Shown: positions 14,093-27,707, numbered from the stretch's first letter. The stretch: 64,000 nucleotides of DNA from Synanceia verrucosa (GCA_029721515.1 CM056563.1:17737954-17801953), one strand, 5' to 3'. Notes: generated from the letters alone by a model not told the origin. Numbers and translations: made by a program.

Positions 14093-16924
14093 ATGGCTGC
14101 CTCCAGGAATTAAAGGGATGTGCCTTCAACTAAAACAAAGCATGTATGTGTATGTGACAACATCACAAATAAGTATTTTAGTTCAGGCACTGTGAAGGCC
14201 ACATATGTGGACACTAGGGGTCTTTAGTAAACTATGATACACAGGAAGAAGAGTCTGTTTACAGACTGAATTTTCTCAAGTTACAGACAACTACTGACTC
14301 AAATGAGAATAGTAATAGTGTAGTCCATCTTATTAAACGTCTGTCATTTGAGAAATGGTCAAGTTTGTGTCATTTACTGGCTACATTTTAGTGCCCCATT
14401 CACTCCTGCTAAATGGATATCATCAAATCCAAATATCGTCAGAAATACTCCAAACGACTCCAAAGTGAACTGGGTGAATAAGTGACAGTATTTTATCCCA
14501 GAAATAAGGTCCAATTTGTAAAAAAAATGGCACTTCCCCTTTAAGTGCACAGGAATAACATTTTTGAGAAACAAGTTCACTTTCTGGTGGAAAATTATAT
14601 GAGAAGAATGATATAGAAGAAAGCAAATACATGTATTTCCCAAAATGGATCAAGTTACTATTTTTAAAATGTTTTCAGAGCTTGAGCTTGTGACATGGTG
14701 TGTTATCCTGTCTGGAGTAGATGGTAGGCCTACACTGTGGTCATAAAGGGACGGACATGTCAGCAGCAGTACTCAGGAAGGATGTGGTGTTTAAACAATG
14801 GTCACTTGGTACTAACCATTACACCACAACCACCAGCCTGAACTGTTGATACAAGGAAGAATGGATGCATGATTTAAGCCAAATTCTGACCCTACCATCT
14901 GAACGTCACAGTAGAGACTTATCAGAACAGGCAACATTTTCCCAATCTCCTATTGTCCAATTGTGCAAATCAGTTTCCTGTTCTTAGCTGACATGATTTT
15001 CATGATTGTGCATTAACACAGTGTTGAGATTTGACATGGATTTGTTTACAAAAGGAGACCAGACTAAGCCCTCACAGGGTATTCCTTTTATGTATTTAAT
15101 CTCTTAGCCCAATGTATGCTTTAAAGAAGTAGAATTTATAGATTATAACAGACTATAATAGATTCACAAGTGTCCTGAGCAGTGCAGCATCCCTATAAAC
15201 ACTCTCTTACCTACAGCATCTTGAGCCACTCCGTCACACTGATTTACAGATTTAATGACTCCTTTGACAAACCATAGTGTACAGCATTAATCACCAAGCT
15301 GTTCATTTCCTACCACAGATACAGACTAGTATGGCAGGGATATATATAGTGCTAGGAGCGTATAGCAGTTCAAATATTTATAGAGTCAGACAGAGAGGAA
15401 AGAGCTCACTGGGGAACAAAATTTGTGTGGGACAAAGTCTTGGGAGAAACTTGACCGATGACCTGCGTCAACGGAGTGGGCTAGTTTTCTCCAGGAGAAG
15501 CTACATGTGCCGCCCAGGCGCTTTCTATTGTCGACCACAATACTTAAACCCTAACAACACACACATGGCAGCGAGGCTGTGACTGACTCAGCTGGCTGGA
15601 GGCAGGATCGTCTCATTAAAACCGCGGGTATCCAAACAGAACCGAAACCCAGCTCCCCATCCTTCCTGCTCCGCTCATTCATCTCCCTCGTAAGCTTTCC
15701 AACAAAACCTGGTATTTAAACAAAACCCCCACTCCATCTGATGTTCAAACCTCACTCAGCTTGAAGGCAGCAATGATCTGTTTATGGCAATTAAGTGCAG
15801 TATCTGCCTAAAACTGGCGAGAGAGTCATCCATAAACATGTGATTCATGGCGAGGACAGTGAGAGAGGGATTGGGGGATAATTGGCTTGAATTGATACAA
15901 GACGAAGACACTGGAGCCGTTTCCCAAGAATACCAGACTAAAGAAGGAGGAATCTCAAAGGGTAATCATGATAATAGTAACAGCAACCATGTGTTCAAAT
16001 AAATTACCTTCTCCAGCAGTGACACGGCTCTCCATTCACTTTGGACAGCTCATCATAATAAACAATGCAGTAGGGTGAGATTACTCATAATTTTACAAAA
16101 AAAATGTAACACAATCCAAACACTTGGGTTTTGGACAGTTTCGGCTCTCTGGGAACAGAAAGCGGAGGCTGAAGTGCGTGGCTGCAAGCGCTCTCATGCA
16201 AGGCTACAGTTACTCAGCCCTCAAGGGTCAGCCATACGACTGGAAATAATACACTCCTTGTCTCCTGGTGAGGTTTTACAGAGGAATACCTCACATAACT
16301 TCCCAGCCAACAGTAATACAGCCAGTACTCAAAACAGCAGGGTCCCCTGGCCGCCATGTGCTGGGCCCCGTCACCGTTACAACATACAGAGCCACACAAC
16401 ATACGGTCATTCACAGCAACTGGAGTCTCACAACTGTTTCACACCTACAGCTGGAAACAATACATCTTCAGAGAGCAAAATCATCATGACAGCCATTCTG
16501 ATGACAAGGTGTCCTTTTTTGCAATTTTGCCACATTTCTCATTGAAAAAACATCATATAACTATTAATAAAATGACAAGTTTTGATCCGTTTGAAGGATA
16601 AAGACCTGATCAATTTAACAGTGAAACTAGTTCATTCCAATGGAAAAGGCCAATCAGCGGATCAAATTAAATCAAAATGTTACATGTCAGGTTCAGCTGT
16701 GGTGAACTTTGACCAACTCAAGCTCTCCTCACAGTGCTGATGTTTGAAGGGAAAATATAGAGAAGCTCAGAGAGTTACCATGTTTCCAAGAGTCTAAAGT
16801 GTTAACCTTTTGCTCTGCAGCTACAATAGTTCATTGATTAATCCCACAAGTAATAACTTTTTTGAAAAACATCTAGAATTTTTTTTTGTAACGCTTCCTG
16901 GTATTCCAGGAAGGCTGTGTCATC
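14093..16924. other. gene-free stretch with repeat debris
   Basis: Around 14530-14610 there is a fragment resembling the 'gagaaacaagttcactttctgg' end of another common fish repeat. A 156-codon open frame at 16075-16545 has no recognisable domain and no splice context. Nothing else can be supported. Confidence 0.45.
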
Positions 16925-17565
16925 TTATAGCGGTGAGGTTGCAGATTGCAACCAGCTGAGAACTACGATGGTCAACATAAAGACAAATAGTGTTTGTTTT
17001 GTCTGTTCTGGACTGGGATGCAGTAAAAAAATGACAGCTGGCTTCTTATGTAGATTAAGGTGCTGTCCACACGACAACGGAATTCTATGAACCCGACAAA
17101 CTTTAATACCAATTCCACCTTGCGTACAGACGACTCCGGCATTGTTGGTGACCCAAAACGGTATTTTCTAACAATGGATTCCAGAGTGAGAAGATTTGAC
17201 AATGCTGTTTCGGAGTTGCAGTGTGTATATGGTGTTGCTGCTAACAATGATGTCACATCATCACTTTAGCAGAAGTAATAGTAAATAGTAGCATAGTAGG
17301 ACGTGTGCTCATTGCATTCTTTCGTTCTTTTTCGTGGGTCTCTCTGTTTTCTTTGCAGCGCCACCTATCGGTATTTCTGGCAACATTGCGACAAGCATAA
17401 TGGTGCTGTTGTTGTGTGGACGGAGCCTAAAAAAGACTCATTCTAAGGTGACGAAAACAAAACTATTCAAAATATCAGGTGATTCAGAAAGAAAGAACAT
17501 TTATTACTCTTATATTCCATTCCTTCAAATCCATTTTCCTAAATGTTACACACTGTTCCTGTAAG
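16925..17565 (+). mobile_element. MITE-like element interrupted by a second insertion
   Basis: The outer element has the same motifs as the copy at 11590 ('gcggtgaggttgcagattgc' near the left, 'acacactgttcctgt' at the right end, complementary to the aaaggaacagtgtg start of the other copy). Its interior is split by a separate element at about 17059-17428. The outer left terminus is degraded. No transposase is encoded. Confidence 0.7.
17059..17428. mobile_element. nested non-autonomous DNA transposon (Harbinger-like guess)
   Basis: The left end reads GGTGCTGTCCACACGACAAC. The right end reads GTTGTTGTGTGGACGGAGCC, an imperfect inverted repeat of it. A TAA flanks both sides ('gattaa' on the left, 'taaaaa' on the right), which would fit the 3-bp target duplication of PIF/Harbinger elements. 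The interior of about 330 bases encodes nothing recognisable. Family assignment is inference from terminal bases and target-site length only. Confidence 0.6.
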
Positions 17566-17889
17566 AGTGGAATTATTGTCTAATTGTTTTATTGTCAACA
17601 ATTAAAAATAATTACCGGTAAACAAATTATTCGGTCAACGAACCCTGCCTGTCGCTCTCTAGCCCACAAACTGTGTCACAGATGAGTTTCAGTTTTTGAA
17701 GAAAGGCTCTGTAAGTTCCTATCACATCAAGGGTGCTGTAGTCTGAAGATGAATACCTGTTGCTGCACCTAAACCTACAAAGCAAGCGTGCAGCCTGTAG
17801 ACAAGTTCAGTGGCGCTGCTTTCACATTTTGACACATGATGTGTTTTGTTGTGAGTGTACAGTATGTGCAGTCATGTGAACATTCACAC

Positions 17890-17923
<34 letters not shown>

Positions 17924-20900
17924 GCACCAGACTAAGCTGGTTTTAATAGGTTCCTGAGGTTGGCCCTGTGTCAGCCAATAAAAACACAAGAACCTACAAA
18001 ATGTTAAGCAATTCACTTCCCGTAGCAATGGGTTTATCGGCGCTACGAGTGCCAAAGACAAATGACCTGTTCTGCTGGTTGTGTGCACCACATTATTGTA
18101 CTGCCCTTGTGCACATTTCTGGCTCCAGTCACAGGAAATGACGTAAAAAGGGAGAGTCTGAGCAACAAAATACACACAATTAGAAATGATCCAAAACCCT
18201 GAAACCAGAGAGAAAGAGGCCCAACCCAGTAATTAAAAAAGCATCCTTATCGTTTCCTTATTACGCTGATTGGCCTGATCAAACAGACTTCACATGCTTC
18301 ACAGTGAACCGTTTGAAGCCATTTTAATTCTTTCCAAAGAGCCTCTAAATGGTCCAGTGTTTTCTCCTCTTTTCATGACAGACACATGAAACCAGAGAGG
18401 GACTAACAATACTTTTGGTTTCAGTTAAGTACAGGATCAGTGAAACATACCCAGCCGTGGCCTCTGTGATGGTCTGGGTGAGCCAAACAGCATGCTGTTT
18501 TCCCCTGCATGGGCCCACACCACACTCACACAGCACGCTCATAATGAAGGGTTTCTACTCCGCTTTTTCTTTTCTTTTTTTTAACCACTATGGAACAACG
18601 TACAGATTATATTTACTTCACAAAATGTGCCCCGAACTATAAGCTGAGAGACACAAACAAGGAGAGAGTGTCGGACTTGGTGTTTGCGTGAATTCATGTT
18701 AATACAGATTTTTTTGTACTTGTCACATCTTCTTGGGAGGCTTTTTCCAATTTTGCTTCGTAACACCAGAGGATTATGATATAGCAATAAAAATGTTATC
18801 TCGCAGCACTGTACAAGAACAGATGTGTAAACAGGATCATAATATTCCCATCATATATAATAACTCACTTTCATCACAGTATGAAGCAAACAGCACCAAG
18901 TAAACAGTTACCAAGAATATTAAAGTGGTCAATTGCAGCTGTATTATCTGATTTTATTTATATGCTGTGGTGCTCTGAGCAATCCCAAAATACATCAAAG
19001 ATGGCCACAGGAACTTTCACCATAGTATCAGCAAAATAGATAAATCTCTCACTCAGACAATCCCAGAGCCATATGCCTGTCAAATGTTGTGTCACAGCAA
19101 TTAATGCAGTTTGTAATGGTAATGGATTTATAGAAAAGTCTTGGTAGGTTCAAGTAGCAAAGTTTAATTTCAGTCAGAGGTAAAGAAAAGGTTTCTCATT
19201 TCTGACTGTCAACCATCAACAGTTGGTTGAACCCTCAAGGTATGTTGTGCAGGAAATGTCACTCTCATTTTGGAACAAGCTTTGTTTCGTCTCGCTATGT
19301 TTGCATTTATTTCAGCCTGGTATCCATCACTCTCGTAGCTTATTCTTGGATTGCTTGTACTGCTTACCCAGAGTCACCCAGACATGTCTTGAACCCCGCA
19401 AAATGAAAAAAATATGACTTACGGGAAGTTGACAGACCTGTCGTGCCTAATTACTAGGATGGAGGATGAATAAGGCAAAATCTGTGACAAGAAGTCATGA
19501 AAGGACAAAGCCTCATTTTAAGAGATCACAAGCCAAGAAGGTTAAGAAAAAGCGAACGATTAAGGCTGTGCCTTTTGTCTTATCAGCGTTCTTAAATTTT
19601 GCTGCATTCGCCATAGAAAAGCCTTCCTGACAGGAAGTGGACCTGTCGAGTCCGGCCTGTGAAATTTACAGCCTTATTTTCATTGGAGGTGAAATGCTTA
19701 TACAATCATTTAGTGAATAGAAATGTGTGTGTGGTGACTGGAGCAGCTATTGAACCAAGACAATGGAGAGCTGTAAGAGAGTATTTTTAACCACCTCGCT
19801 AAGTACCCTAAAAGCACTTTTATCTCACTTGCTACGGCAGTGATAGACTCCATTTGTAATCCTTCTGTCTGGCTGTCTGATAGCTGTTTCCTTAATTCAT
19901 ATTAGATTGACTATTGCATTAGTAACCTGCCTCTGACTGTTTGTTGTCTGGCTTCCTTTATATACAGCTATGCAGACTTCAATTTAACACCCTGGTGGAA
20001 GTAAGTCATTACTTTAACTTATGGTGTTCTCATGAGCAGCACAACAAATGGGCCTACAGCATAGCTTTATGATACATCCCATGTTTGTTCCTTTCTCACT
20101 CATATGACCTATAATCCACACACAGACAGAAAGAAGAGAAAGGCTTGTACCCAGAAAGGGATGCAGAGTTTTCCCTGACACCGTCATGCCACAAAAGGAG
20201 CTGCTAATGACTTTATCCCCCGCACTGAATACAGGGAGGAAATGAAGGCAGCTCTTCCGAGAATTTGACCCCCAACAGAGAGCGCTGGTGGGTTGTTGGC
20301 GTGTCAGTAATTGAAGAAGTTTGAATAAATCTCACAGAGGCTGGTTACTAATTCTCATGACTCACCCCCACCATCACACATCCCTCCTCGCCCTCCCCTT
20401 TCCCTGATGTGGGAACGAGCTTTTGCTCTTTCTTCCATTCTGTCCTCCAAGATGAACTCATCCCAAACCGCCGCTGTATGAACAAAACATGCTTTCATAA
20501 AAACTGCCCATTCACATCTCAACCCCCCACCCCAGCAGCTAATGTGGAAAAAAATGTGTATTAAAGCATGAGCTAGCCTGTCAGTGACCACAGCATGGCG
20601 GCCGATGAATGGTAATGACAGTCTGTGGAGGACAATGTCACTGTGGAAACATCTCAATGGCAACCTTTTCAGAATAAGGAAAAGTTTTCAGATCGTACAC
20701 TTTTGACTTTCCCCAGTTTGGTTTTGTGACCGACATATGATCATGATGATGTGATGCTTTGATGTAACATGAAAATCACCACAACTCTCACAGAGGAATC
20801 TCCTTTGGAAAGAATGCCTCTTTATCAGGGCTGACCTGGTGCCTTTTTGGGGTTTATCAGCGAATGTAGAGGGTAAAGGGTAGAAGGTTAAATGTTAAAA

Positions 20901-20996
20901 TGTGGGAATGTGGAGACAGGGAGAACAAAATGTCTGCAGCCCAACATGAAGTGAAACAAAGCCTCCATGGTTCATAGAAGAAAAGAAAAGACCAGT
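17566..20996. other. gene-free stretch
   Basis: No supportable gene. It contains a (TG)n microsatellite (listed separately). No conserved coding or RNA motif was found on either strand. Confidence 0.5.
17892..17921. repeat. (GT)n microsatellite
   Basis: An uninterrupted GT run of about 15 units. Confidence 0.97.
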
Positions 20997-22545
20997 AGCT
21001 GCTAGTTCGACATTTTGAGAAATACATATGCTTGCTTTCTGGTGGCGAGTAAGATGAGAAGATTGATATCACTCTCAGGTATGCATGATAAATACAGAGC
21101 TACAGCCAGGAGATGATTGGCTTAGCATGACCACTGGAAACAGGAGCTGCAAACAGCTAACCTGGTTCTGGTGAAAAGAAAAAAATACATCTACCAGTTG
21201 AAGCTCAATAACTAAGACTTAAGTAGTGGTGGTGTTAGGTTAATGTGATGTCTACTGCGACAACACAGTAGCTTCATATGAGAAAGTCAAGTCACAGGAC
21301 CTTAGGCCTCTGGTTGGGGAGTGGCGACGCAGGAGCTCAGTAAGGTAAAAAGGGGCAAGACAATTAAGAGCTTTAAAAACCATTAAAAGAAGTTTAAAAT
21401 CAATACAAAAACGGACTGAAATGATATGGTCATGTTTTCTTTTACCAGAGAGCAGTCGAGCAGCTGCATTCTGGATTAGCTAGAAGTGGTTGATGGATGC
21501 CTTATCCAAGCCAACATACAAAGAGTTGCAGAAATCCAACCTCAAAGTGATGAAGGGATGATCTTTTCGAGATCCACCTTAGAAAATTATCCCTTGGTCT
21601 TAGCTAAAAGACGGAATTGAAAAAAAGCTTGTTTTTACAACAGCACTGATCGGTTTGTCAAATTTAAAATGATTGTCAAAGACTTCTGTTTTGGATTCGT
21701 TTAGCCTAAGAAAATTAGCACTCATCCATGACTTAACTTCTCCAAGGCAATCAAAGAAAGCCTGAATGTTGTTCATGCTCAACGACGTTAGCAGCATGTA
21801 AATTTGGACATCGTCCACAAAACAATGAAAAGAAATGTTGTGTTTTCTAAGTGGCAGCATATACAAAAGGAAAAGAATCAGACCCAGAATGGAGCCTTGA
21901 GGAACACCACAGGTCAGTGGGGCCACTTTGGAGGATGAGTGACCTAACCTCACAGAGAACATCCTCTCTGTCAGGTAGGACCTGAACCAACAGAGGGCAG
22001 ATCCTGTGATGCCTACATAATGCTCAAGATGCTGTCAAAGAATGTTGTGGTCAACAGTATTGAAGGCGGCGGACAGGTCAAGCAGCACCAGGACGGCAGG
22101 ACTACCTGAGTCAGCAGCTAAAAGCAAATCATTTAAAACCTTCAGCAGTGTAGTTTCTGCACTATTACAGAAATACTGTAATATTTTCACATAGTGGGAA
22201 AAAAAAACTATTAAGATGAGAAGATAAATACCTTATTGTGAATAGGAAGCTAGCACATCATCAGTTAGATTAGCTTAGCATTAAGAATGAAAAGGAGGCA
22301 AAGAAATGTCAAATCTGCAATTTTTACTTTTAGAAACAAACTGTTGTCGTCAACACCATAAAGACGAAGTCGCTGTGGCCATTTGTTGTTTTTACACTTT
22401 CATACAGATTAAACTGCTGGTTCGGGGTTTGTTTCATGATTAGCAAAGCTAAAAGGCTACTGACAGATATAATAGTCATATCAATTTAATCTTAGCAACA
22501 AGGCAAATGAGCACATTTCCCAAATATCAAATTATTCCTTTAACG
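20997..22545. repeat. mosaic of common teleost repeat around a LINE fragment
   Basis: The left part (about 20997-21190) carries 'cgacattttgagaaatac', 'gagctacagccaggagatga' and 'gactggaaacagg'-like motifs. The right part (about 22180-22545) carries 'agattagcttagcatt' and ends in 'caaattattcctttaa'. I recognise these as one high-copy fish element with inverted ends and 'gttagcttagc' motifs. Related pieces occur near 47.0-47.5 kb and 49.35 kb. A LINE fragment sits between the two parts. Confidence 0.65.
21290..22170 (-). pseudogene. decayed LINE reverse transcriptase fragment (L2/Maui-like)
   Basis: Read on the minus strand from about 22150 downward, the translation shows reverse transcriptase landmarks in order. 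First comes VLVLLDLSAAFNTVDH (palm motif A), then CGVPQGSILG (motif B), then CFVDDVQIYM in place of the usual YADD (motif C), then SWMSANFLRLNESKTE. An in-frame stop follows the first motif, and 21600-21290 continues in broken frames with an AAARLL-like remnant. The longest intact stretch, about 120 codons, is 21600-21962. The L2/Maui-type assignment is from remembered family sequence. This is a dead 5'-truncated copy. Confidence 0.85.
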
Positions 22546-25500
22546 AGCAGATGGTATTGATTTTCTCACATTTTCTAAATTGTTGAGCTAAAAAAAGCTC
22601 CTGAGGGCTTTACAAAGATTCGCCACGAATAAAAACAAAATACAAAAACAAGGCAACGTGAATTTGACTAAAGGCATTTAACTGAAATGTTAGAACCCGT
22701 GGCTTTTTTCACTAATGAGGTAGAGCACTCCATGCCAATGACTCTCACTGAGCTATCTTCCTTTAATAACAAATACAGATTTCCTCTCTTCGCAGGCCAG
22801 GATAGCTTAGTGGTCAACGTAAAATGCAGCTCTGCAGAACTTGAGGGATTTGATTGCAGTGATGCCATCGCAGACTCTAATAAACACAGCTGTAAGTGAG
22901 CGGAGACAAAGTCATGAATAAGCAGAAAATGACTAAACAACCATTTATCTGCAGTATGGAGACAGCAGAGCTGAAACAGAGCAAGTTGCCCGCTTGACAG
23001 TGAGAACTGGTTCGAGGTTTACATTGGAAATGAGGATGTTTGTGTTTGCATATAGACACAATTGACATACACATATGCTGGGTTTAAGTCTAATCAAAAT
23101 AGCTCCAAATAGCAGCCTCTTCCTGTGTTTATTTGCACCAGAAAACCTCCACTGACTTCAGCTACTTCAACCAAGAAGAAAGCTTTTTCCGCCTCTTGAC
23201 TCTTACTTGGGAGTAGATTTTGCTTTTAAAAAAAGTCTTTGTTTAAATAGGGATTTGGGTTTTACTGTGCAAAGGCTTTCTATAAAGGCGGTCTGGCTTG
23301 GAGAGAAACAAAAAAATTCATGTGTGTTTTGCTTGTAAAAACATGAGGCCTGAAAGAGTTTTCACGTTCCTCAGGACCACTACATAGAGCATGCTGTATG
23401 TAAATGTCATCTGTTTGCATGACAGAGAAAACACAATTAAATGAGAAGCAGAAGAAATGACGGCGCCCTGCCCGTGCTCGGGTCAGAGTTCCAGGTCGTA
23501 GATGCGATCTGATCTGAATTCGAATTGCTTTGGCTGTAAGTGCTGATGGATAAGAAAAGAAGGGACAACACATATGCAGACAGAGCAGCTGGAGACTGGA
23601 GACTATAGTCAGACTAGAGTCAGGTACAGTAAAGCTGGCCTGAAATACAGCAGGCAGCATGGAAGCAATGGAAAAGAAACAAATCCAAAATTAATGTACG
23701 TTCTTCCCATTTCCCCTTATTAGGAGCTCAATGTGAGGTCACTGCCCAGCACAGCTGCACATGAAACAGCATGGCTGAAAAGCGACAAAAGGCGGGCTAT
23801 TTCTAGGATTCCCATAAATCTCTGGCAGTACTGGACACTACATTAGAGTTTCTGTGTTTCCCCCTTTTAAAAAAGGGCTCTAGTGTAGCATATTTTTTTC
23901 TGACACAAACAAAAAACATGACACTTTACAAACAGCTTCACCCTTATGTGGCTGCTAATTCAAGGTTAACACCTCATCCTAAATGTTCCTCCTTCAACAC
24001 TTCGACATACTAAGAACCCAGCGTATGAAAAGTATCTGAGTCAAAGCACACCTCGACTGTATTCTGAAGTCCACAAATCATCAACAAGGGATTGTGTGAA
24101 TTAGAAAGGTGTGATCTCTGTCTATTGTCCCTGTGAAGTAACATTAAACAGAGAGGTTGTGTGTTACTAACTGTTAGCAAGAGGTGTCATTTTGCATCAT
24201 ATGGGCCACCAGCAACACCTCGGAGCAGAGAAATGCAACAGGTTTCAAAGCTACATTTCCAGAGTGTGAATTGAACCCAAACTTGCTCTTATTGTAAATT
24301 GTATTATTCATTTTTTTCCCAGCAAAATAGGAAGCAGGGGCAAGAGAAAAAAGAAAATCCTGAAACAGTCATCATCATCAGTCAGACAAGTGAAGGAGGA
24401 GACAACACAAGCAGCGGTAAATCTAAAGCAGGCCATCATGACAAAAGCAGGAGTGACTTGACTTCCTTTCAGCAAGTACATTAACGTCACAGGAAAAAAA
24501 ATCATCCAGAGTCAGGAGTGTCGGACAGAACATACGGAATACAGAAAGAAAGCCCCCCCTCCCTCTTTCCTCCGTCCCCCAGGCAACGAGACGACTGGGT
24601 GGGTCCCGACTGGCCACTCAAAGTTTGCTTGTAACCTGAGGGAAGGAGCAGTGACGGAGCAGATCCCCACTGTGGGAAGAAAGAAAAGGCAGAGCAGAGA
24701 GTCCTGCTGTCATGTCTTTGTGTGTTAACTAACCAGAGGCTGCACACTGAGAGCTCGTCACAGCGGGGGGTTATCGGCTGCTTGGCTGACAGGCCTCGTG
24801 GAAGGGAGGAGCAGCTCAACCTGGTCGTCACTTGGGTGGGCCTCGGGGAGCTGAGGAGGTGCAGGACGAGATGAGTGAGAACAGCACTCTTCTGTGACTC
24901 CTAAAAGGAGGGCAGACAGGCAGGTGTGGTGAAGCTAAAATAAGAACCACTCTGTGAAAGAAACTCTCAAAACAAAAGTTAAGACCACCAGAGGAGCAGC
25001 CTCTCTATAAAATGACCTGGCTACATACATGTGGTAAAAATGTTCCATTAAAAATCTGCTGTGGAAATAAGTAAGTTGTTCATTATGTGGATGTGTGGAG
25101 GGTTGGTTGCACGTCACTCAGCTCCACCTCTGTGTGTCAGCTCCTACCAGTGACCTCATCTGTGTTTTTTCTCAAGGATATCCCTTTCATTTCTAGGTAC
25201 AATGAGGCAGCTTCCTGTTTAGAGAAAGGCTCAGTCCAGCTCGCTCACCCATCCCCAGCTTGCGTCATTTCCCCATCTTTCTGCCAGCATCCCAGCAATG
25301 TCACATCTGTGGAAATGCGCATTTATTCTGGAAATTCCTTCGAAAACTTGCACATTTGGATAGAAACTTGAAAAATCCTCATATTTACAAAAAGCTGCAC
25401 CTAAAAACATTTCTCTTCCAAAATAATTGACTGAAATAATGAACACAACTCATGTTAAGGTGTTTTGATTGGCTAATCGATTAGAAATTTTAAAAAAAAA

Positions 25501-26640
25501 ATGCTCCTGAAAAGAAGTTATCTCAAGCTGCCAGCTAAAGAAATAAAGGATTCGGTGATAAGACTTTTGCTGTGATGTCCCCAGCTGTGTTTGCTAATGA
25601 GGCTGTAATGAGATATAATGGTTGATAAAATCACTAGTCGTCTTAATTCATTTAACACAAATACAAAGCAGTTTGGAGAGTCATCAAACATTCACTGCAA
25701 TCCAGAGCTTTAAGTTGTGAAAGCAAGTCCCTCTCAACTGTTTTAATTACGCTTAAAAATGAAAAATCCACCTTTTCACTGCTCCAGCTCTTAAAGAGAC
25801 AGGAGCTAAAACAGACTGTTTCAGGCAGAGGGTGAATACAGGTCTATTCAGACAGACAGTACAGGAAAAATAATTGTTTTTTGAACATTAAAGCATGTAA
25901 ACATGTTCTAGTGGAAACCCAAAATATGAGTATGAACCCAAAAATGAGCTGATATATCTCCTTTAAATGTTTCACCTTCACTGTGCTCACCATAAATATG
26001 TATGAGGATGATTTTGTGACAGTATTTATTTTTTGGTGTCATAGGACACATCTTGAGTGCAGATGTTAATTTTTTGAAAATCCAAATAATATTAAAAGCT
26101 TTTCTTGCAGAGGGAGATGGCACTTTAAGAATTTTTAACGAGGTAATTAAACTTTTTCTACACCAACTCTCAATCAAAGCAGAGTATTGTTTATCTCTTA
26201 AAAAATGTCTGGAAGGGGAAATGGATCTATAAATGCCATGTCTGGTTTTAATGTATACCAGATAAAAGTTAATTACAGATGACGTCTATCTGACTTAGTT
26301 ATTTTGGTTATTTTCTCTAATCTCGGGGTTCTGCCCTGCAAAATGAATCCAGCTGCACCTGCCTGGTAAATTACTATTTTCCCACTGACAAATTTACTTG
26401 TGGTTTTCAGTTAACAGTTTATCTGTCAGTGTGATGTTTTTCCTTTATCAACTGTATGTGGGACAGAGCCATTTCCACACAATCTGACAAACCTGAAGAG
26501 CAACATAGAGCTGTAATGATCTCCAGCCAAAACTAGACATCAGGCTGTACCTGAGGGCAAACTGAATTATGAGGTGAAAAATCACACTTTCTCCCTCTTC
26601 TGTTGCATTGATAAACACATAATCTGTCACCGAGCTCTAA
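22546..26640. other. gene-free stretch upstream of s1pr5
   Basis: No exon can be supported. A GC-richer patch lies at 24550-24860 and another fish-repeat-like fragment near 25900-25970 ('gatatatctcctttaaatg'). Regulatory elements of s1pr5 may lie here, but nothing in the sequence alone proves that. Confidence 0.45.
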
Positions 26641-26886
26641 TCCCTGAGGGCGAATCAGAGTAAAAGACTCAAGGGGTCAGGAGGAGAAGGAGGGGAGGCA
26701 AACTCGTTGAAGGGCAAAAACACGACAGGCCAACCCACTGCGTGTTCAGTCCTGCTCTTTTCCCACATCACACTCACATGTCGCTGCGGTGCCCTGATCG
26801 ACTGCGTCCTCCTCCTCCTCCTCTCCGACTGTGGGATCAATTCTCCTGCTTTGAAACTTTCTCTGGATATTTTACGCGTTTTACAG

Positions 26887-27442
26887 GTGCGTGGAAGTGT
26901 TTGTTTTTACAGTTTTAGTCTGATAAGATGCGGACAGTGTGGACAGTTTTGACGGTATAATGTACATGGAGGCATCAACTGTTTGTGAATATCACTTAAA
27001 ACTGGATATATGTTAAGAAATTATTGCTTGTTAAGTTCAGTCTAATTGTCCGGTTTGTATACCTAAATGCATGCGTAATTACGCAAATCCATGCGTATTT
27101 ACGCATTACGATATGCAATTTTCTACGTGGTGTTTTGAAAAAACAAAAACCTGGGTTTAAATTTTGACGTTCCGGGATGCAAACAACTACTAATGGTTAA
27201 GGGAAATGTTCAATTAGAACTTTGCCTTAGACTTTTAACATGTTTCCTTATTTTTCTCCCATTGTAAAGTTGTCACGCTCCACACTGGAGGCTTTCCCCC
27301 TTCTTATTTTCTATTTTCATCTACGTATTCCAGATATTGGAGGTCGTTTCTAAATTTATATAATACTCTGCTTCCCGCCGTTAATGATTGTGTTTATTTT
27401 TTGTCACCAGTACTAACTTTCTTCTCCTCTTGTTTGATGCAG
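26887..27442 (+). other. s1pr5: predicted s1pr5 5'-UTR intron
   Basis: A donor (ACAG then gtgcgt) at 26887 and an acceptor with a pyrimidine tract (cttctcctcttgtttgatgcag) ending at 27442 bracket an intron. This would join a non-coding first exon (ending at 26886; start undetermined, perhaps near 26700) to the exon with the reading frame. S1P receptor genes typically have an intronless coding region preceded by a non-coding exon. No TATA box was identified. The exact first-exon limits need transcript data. Confidence 0.6.
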
Positions 27443-27607
27443 GTTGGCTCTCATCGCCTCCTAGTGCGCACGACGGGCATTGAAAAAAATGTGATTTTTT
27501 GGGGGGGAGGAAAATTCTCAAACCACAGGAAATCCTAATCAGAGGGAGAAAAAAATTCCTCTGCATAACAGCGTTTGTCTTTTCAAGCTTCCACTACCAA
27601 AGAGAGA

Positions 27608-27645
27608 ATGCACGACAGGAGGACTATATGACGCCTTGGATCTAA
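27608..27645 (+). promoter_or_regulatory. two overlapping short uORFs before s1pr5
   Basis: In the predicted 5' leader, an ATG at 27608 opens a 7-codon frame ending at TGA 27629-27631. A second ATG at 27628, overlapping that stop, opens a 5-codon frame ending at TAA 27645. Both end about 60 bases or more before the receptor start, so reinitiation is possible. A regulatory effect is inference. Confidence 0.5.
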
Positions 27646-27707
27646 TATTATAATAAAAAGGTAAAGAGGGAAAAAAAAAAACGTCTTCCTGTGGAAGCAG
27701 CAAAAAA

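Noticed and set aside
16075..16545. 156-codon plus-strand open frame
   Set aside because: No recognisable motif, no signal or splice context, and overlapping frames of similar quality on the same DNA. Most likely chance.
24550..24860. GC-richer patch considered as an exon
   Set aside because: No frame with known similarity or matching splice sites was found on either strand.
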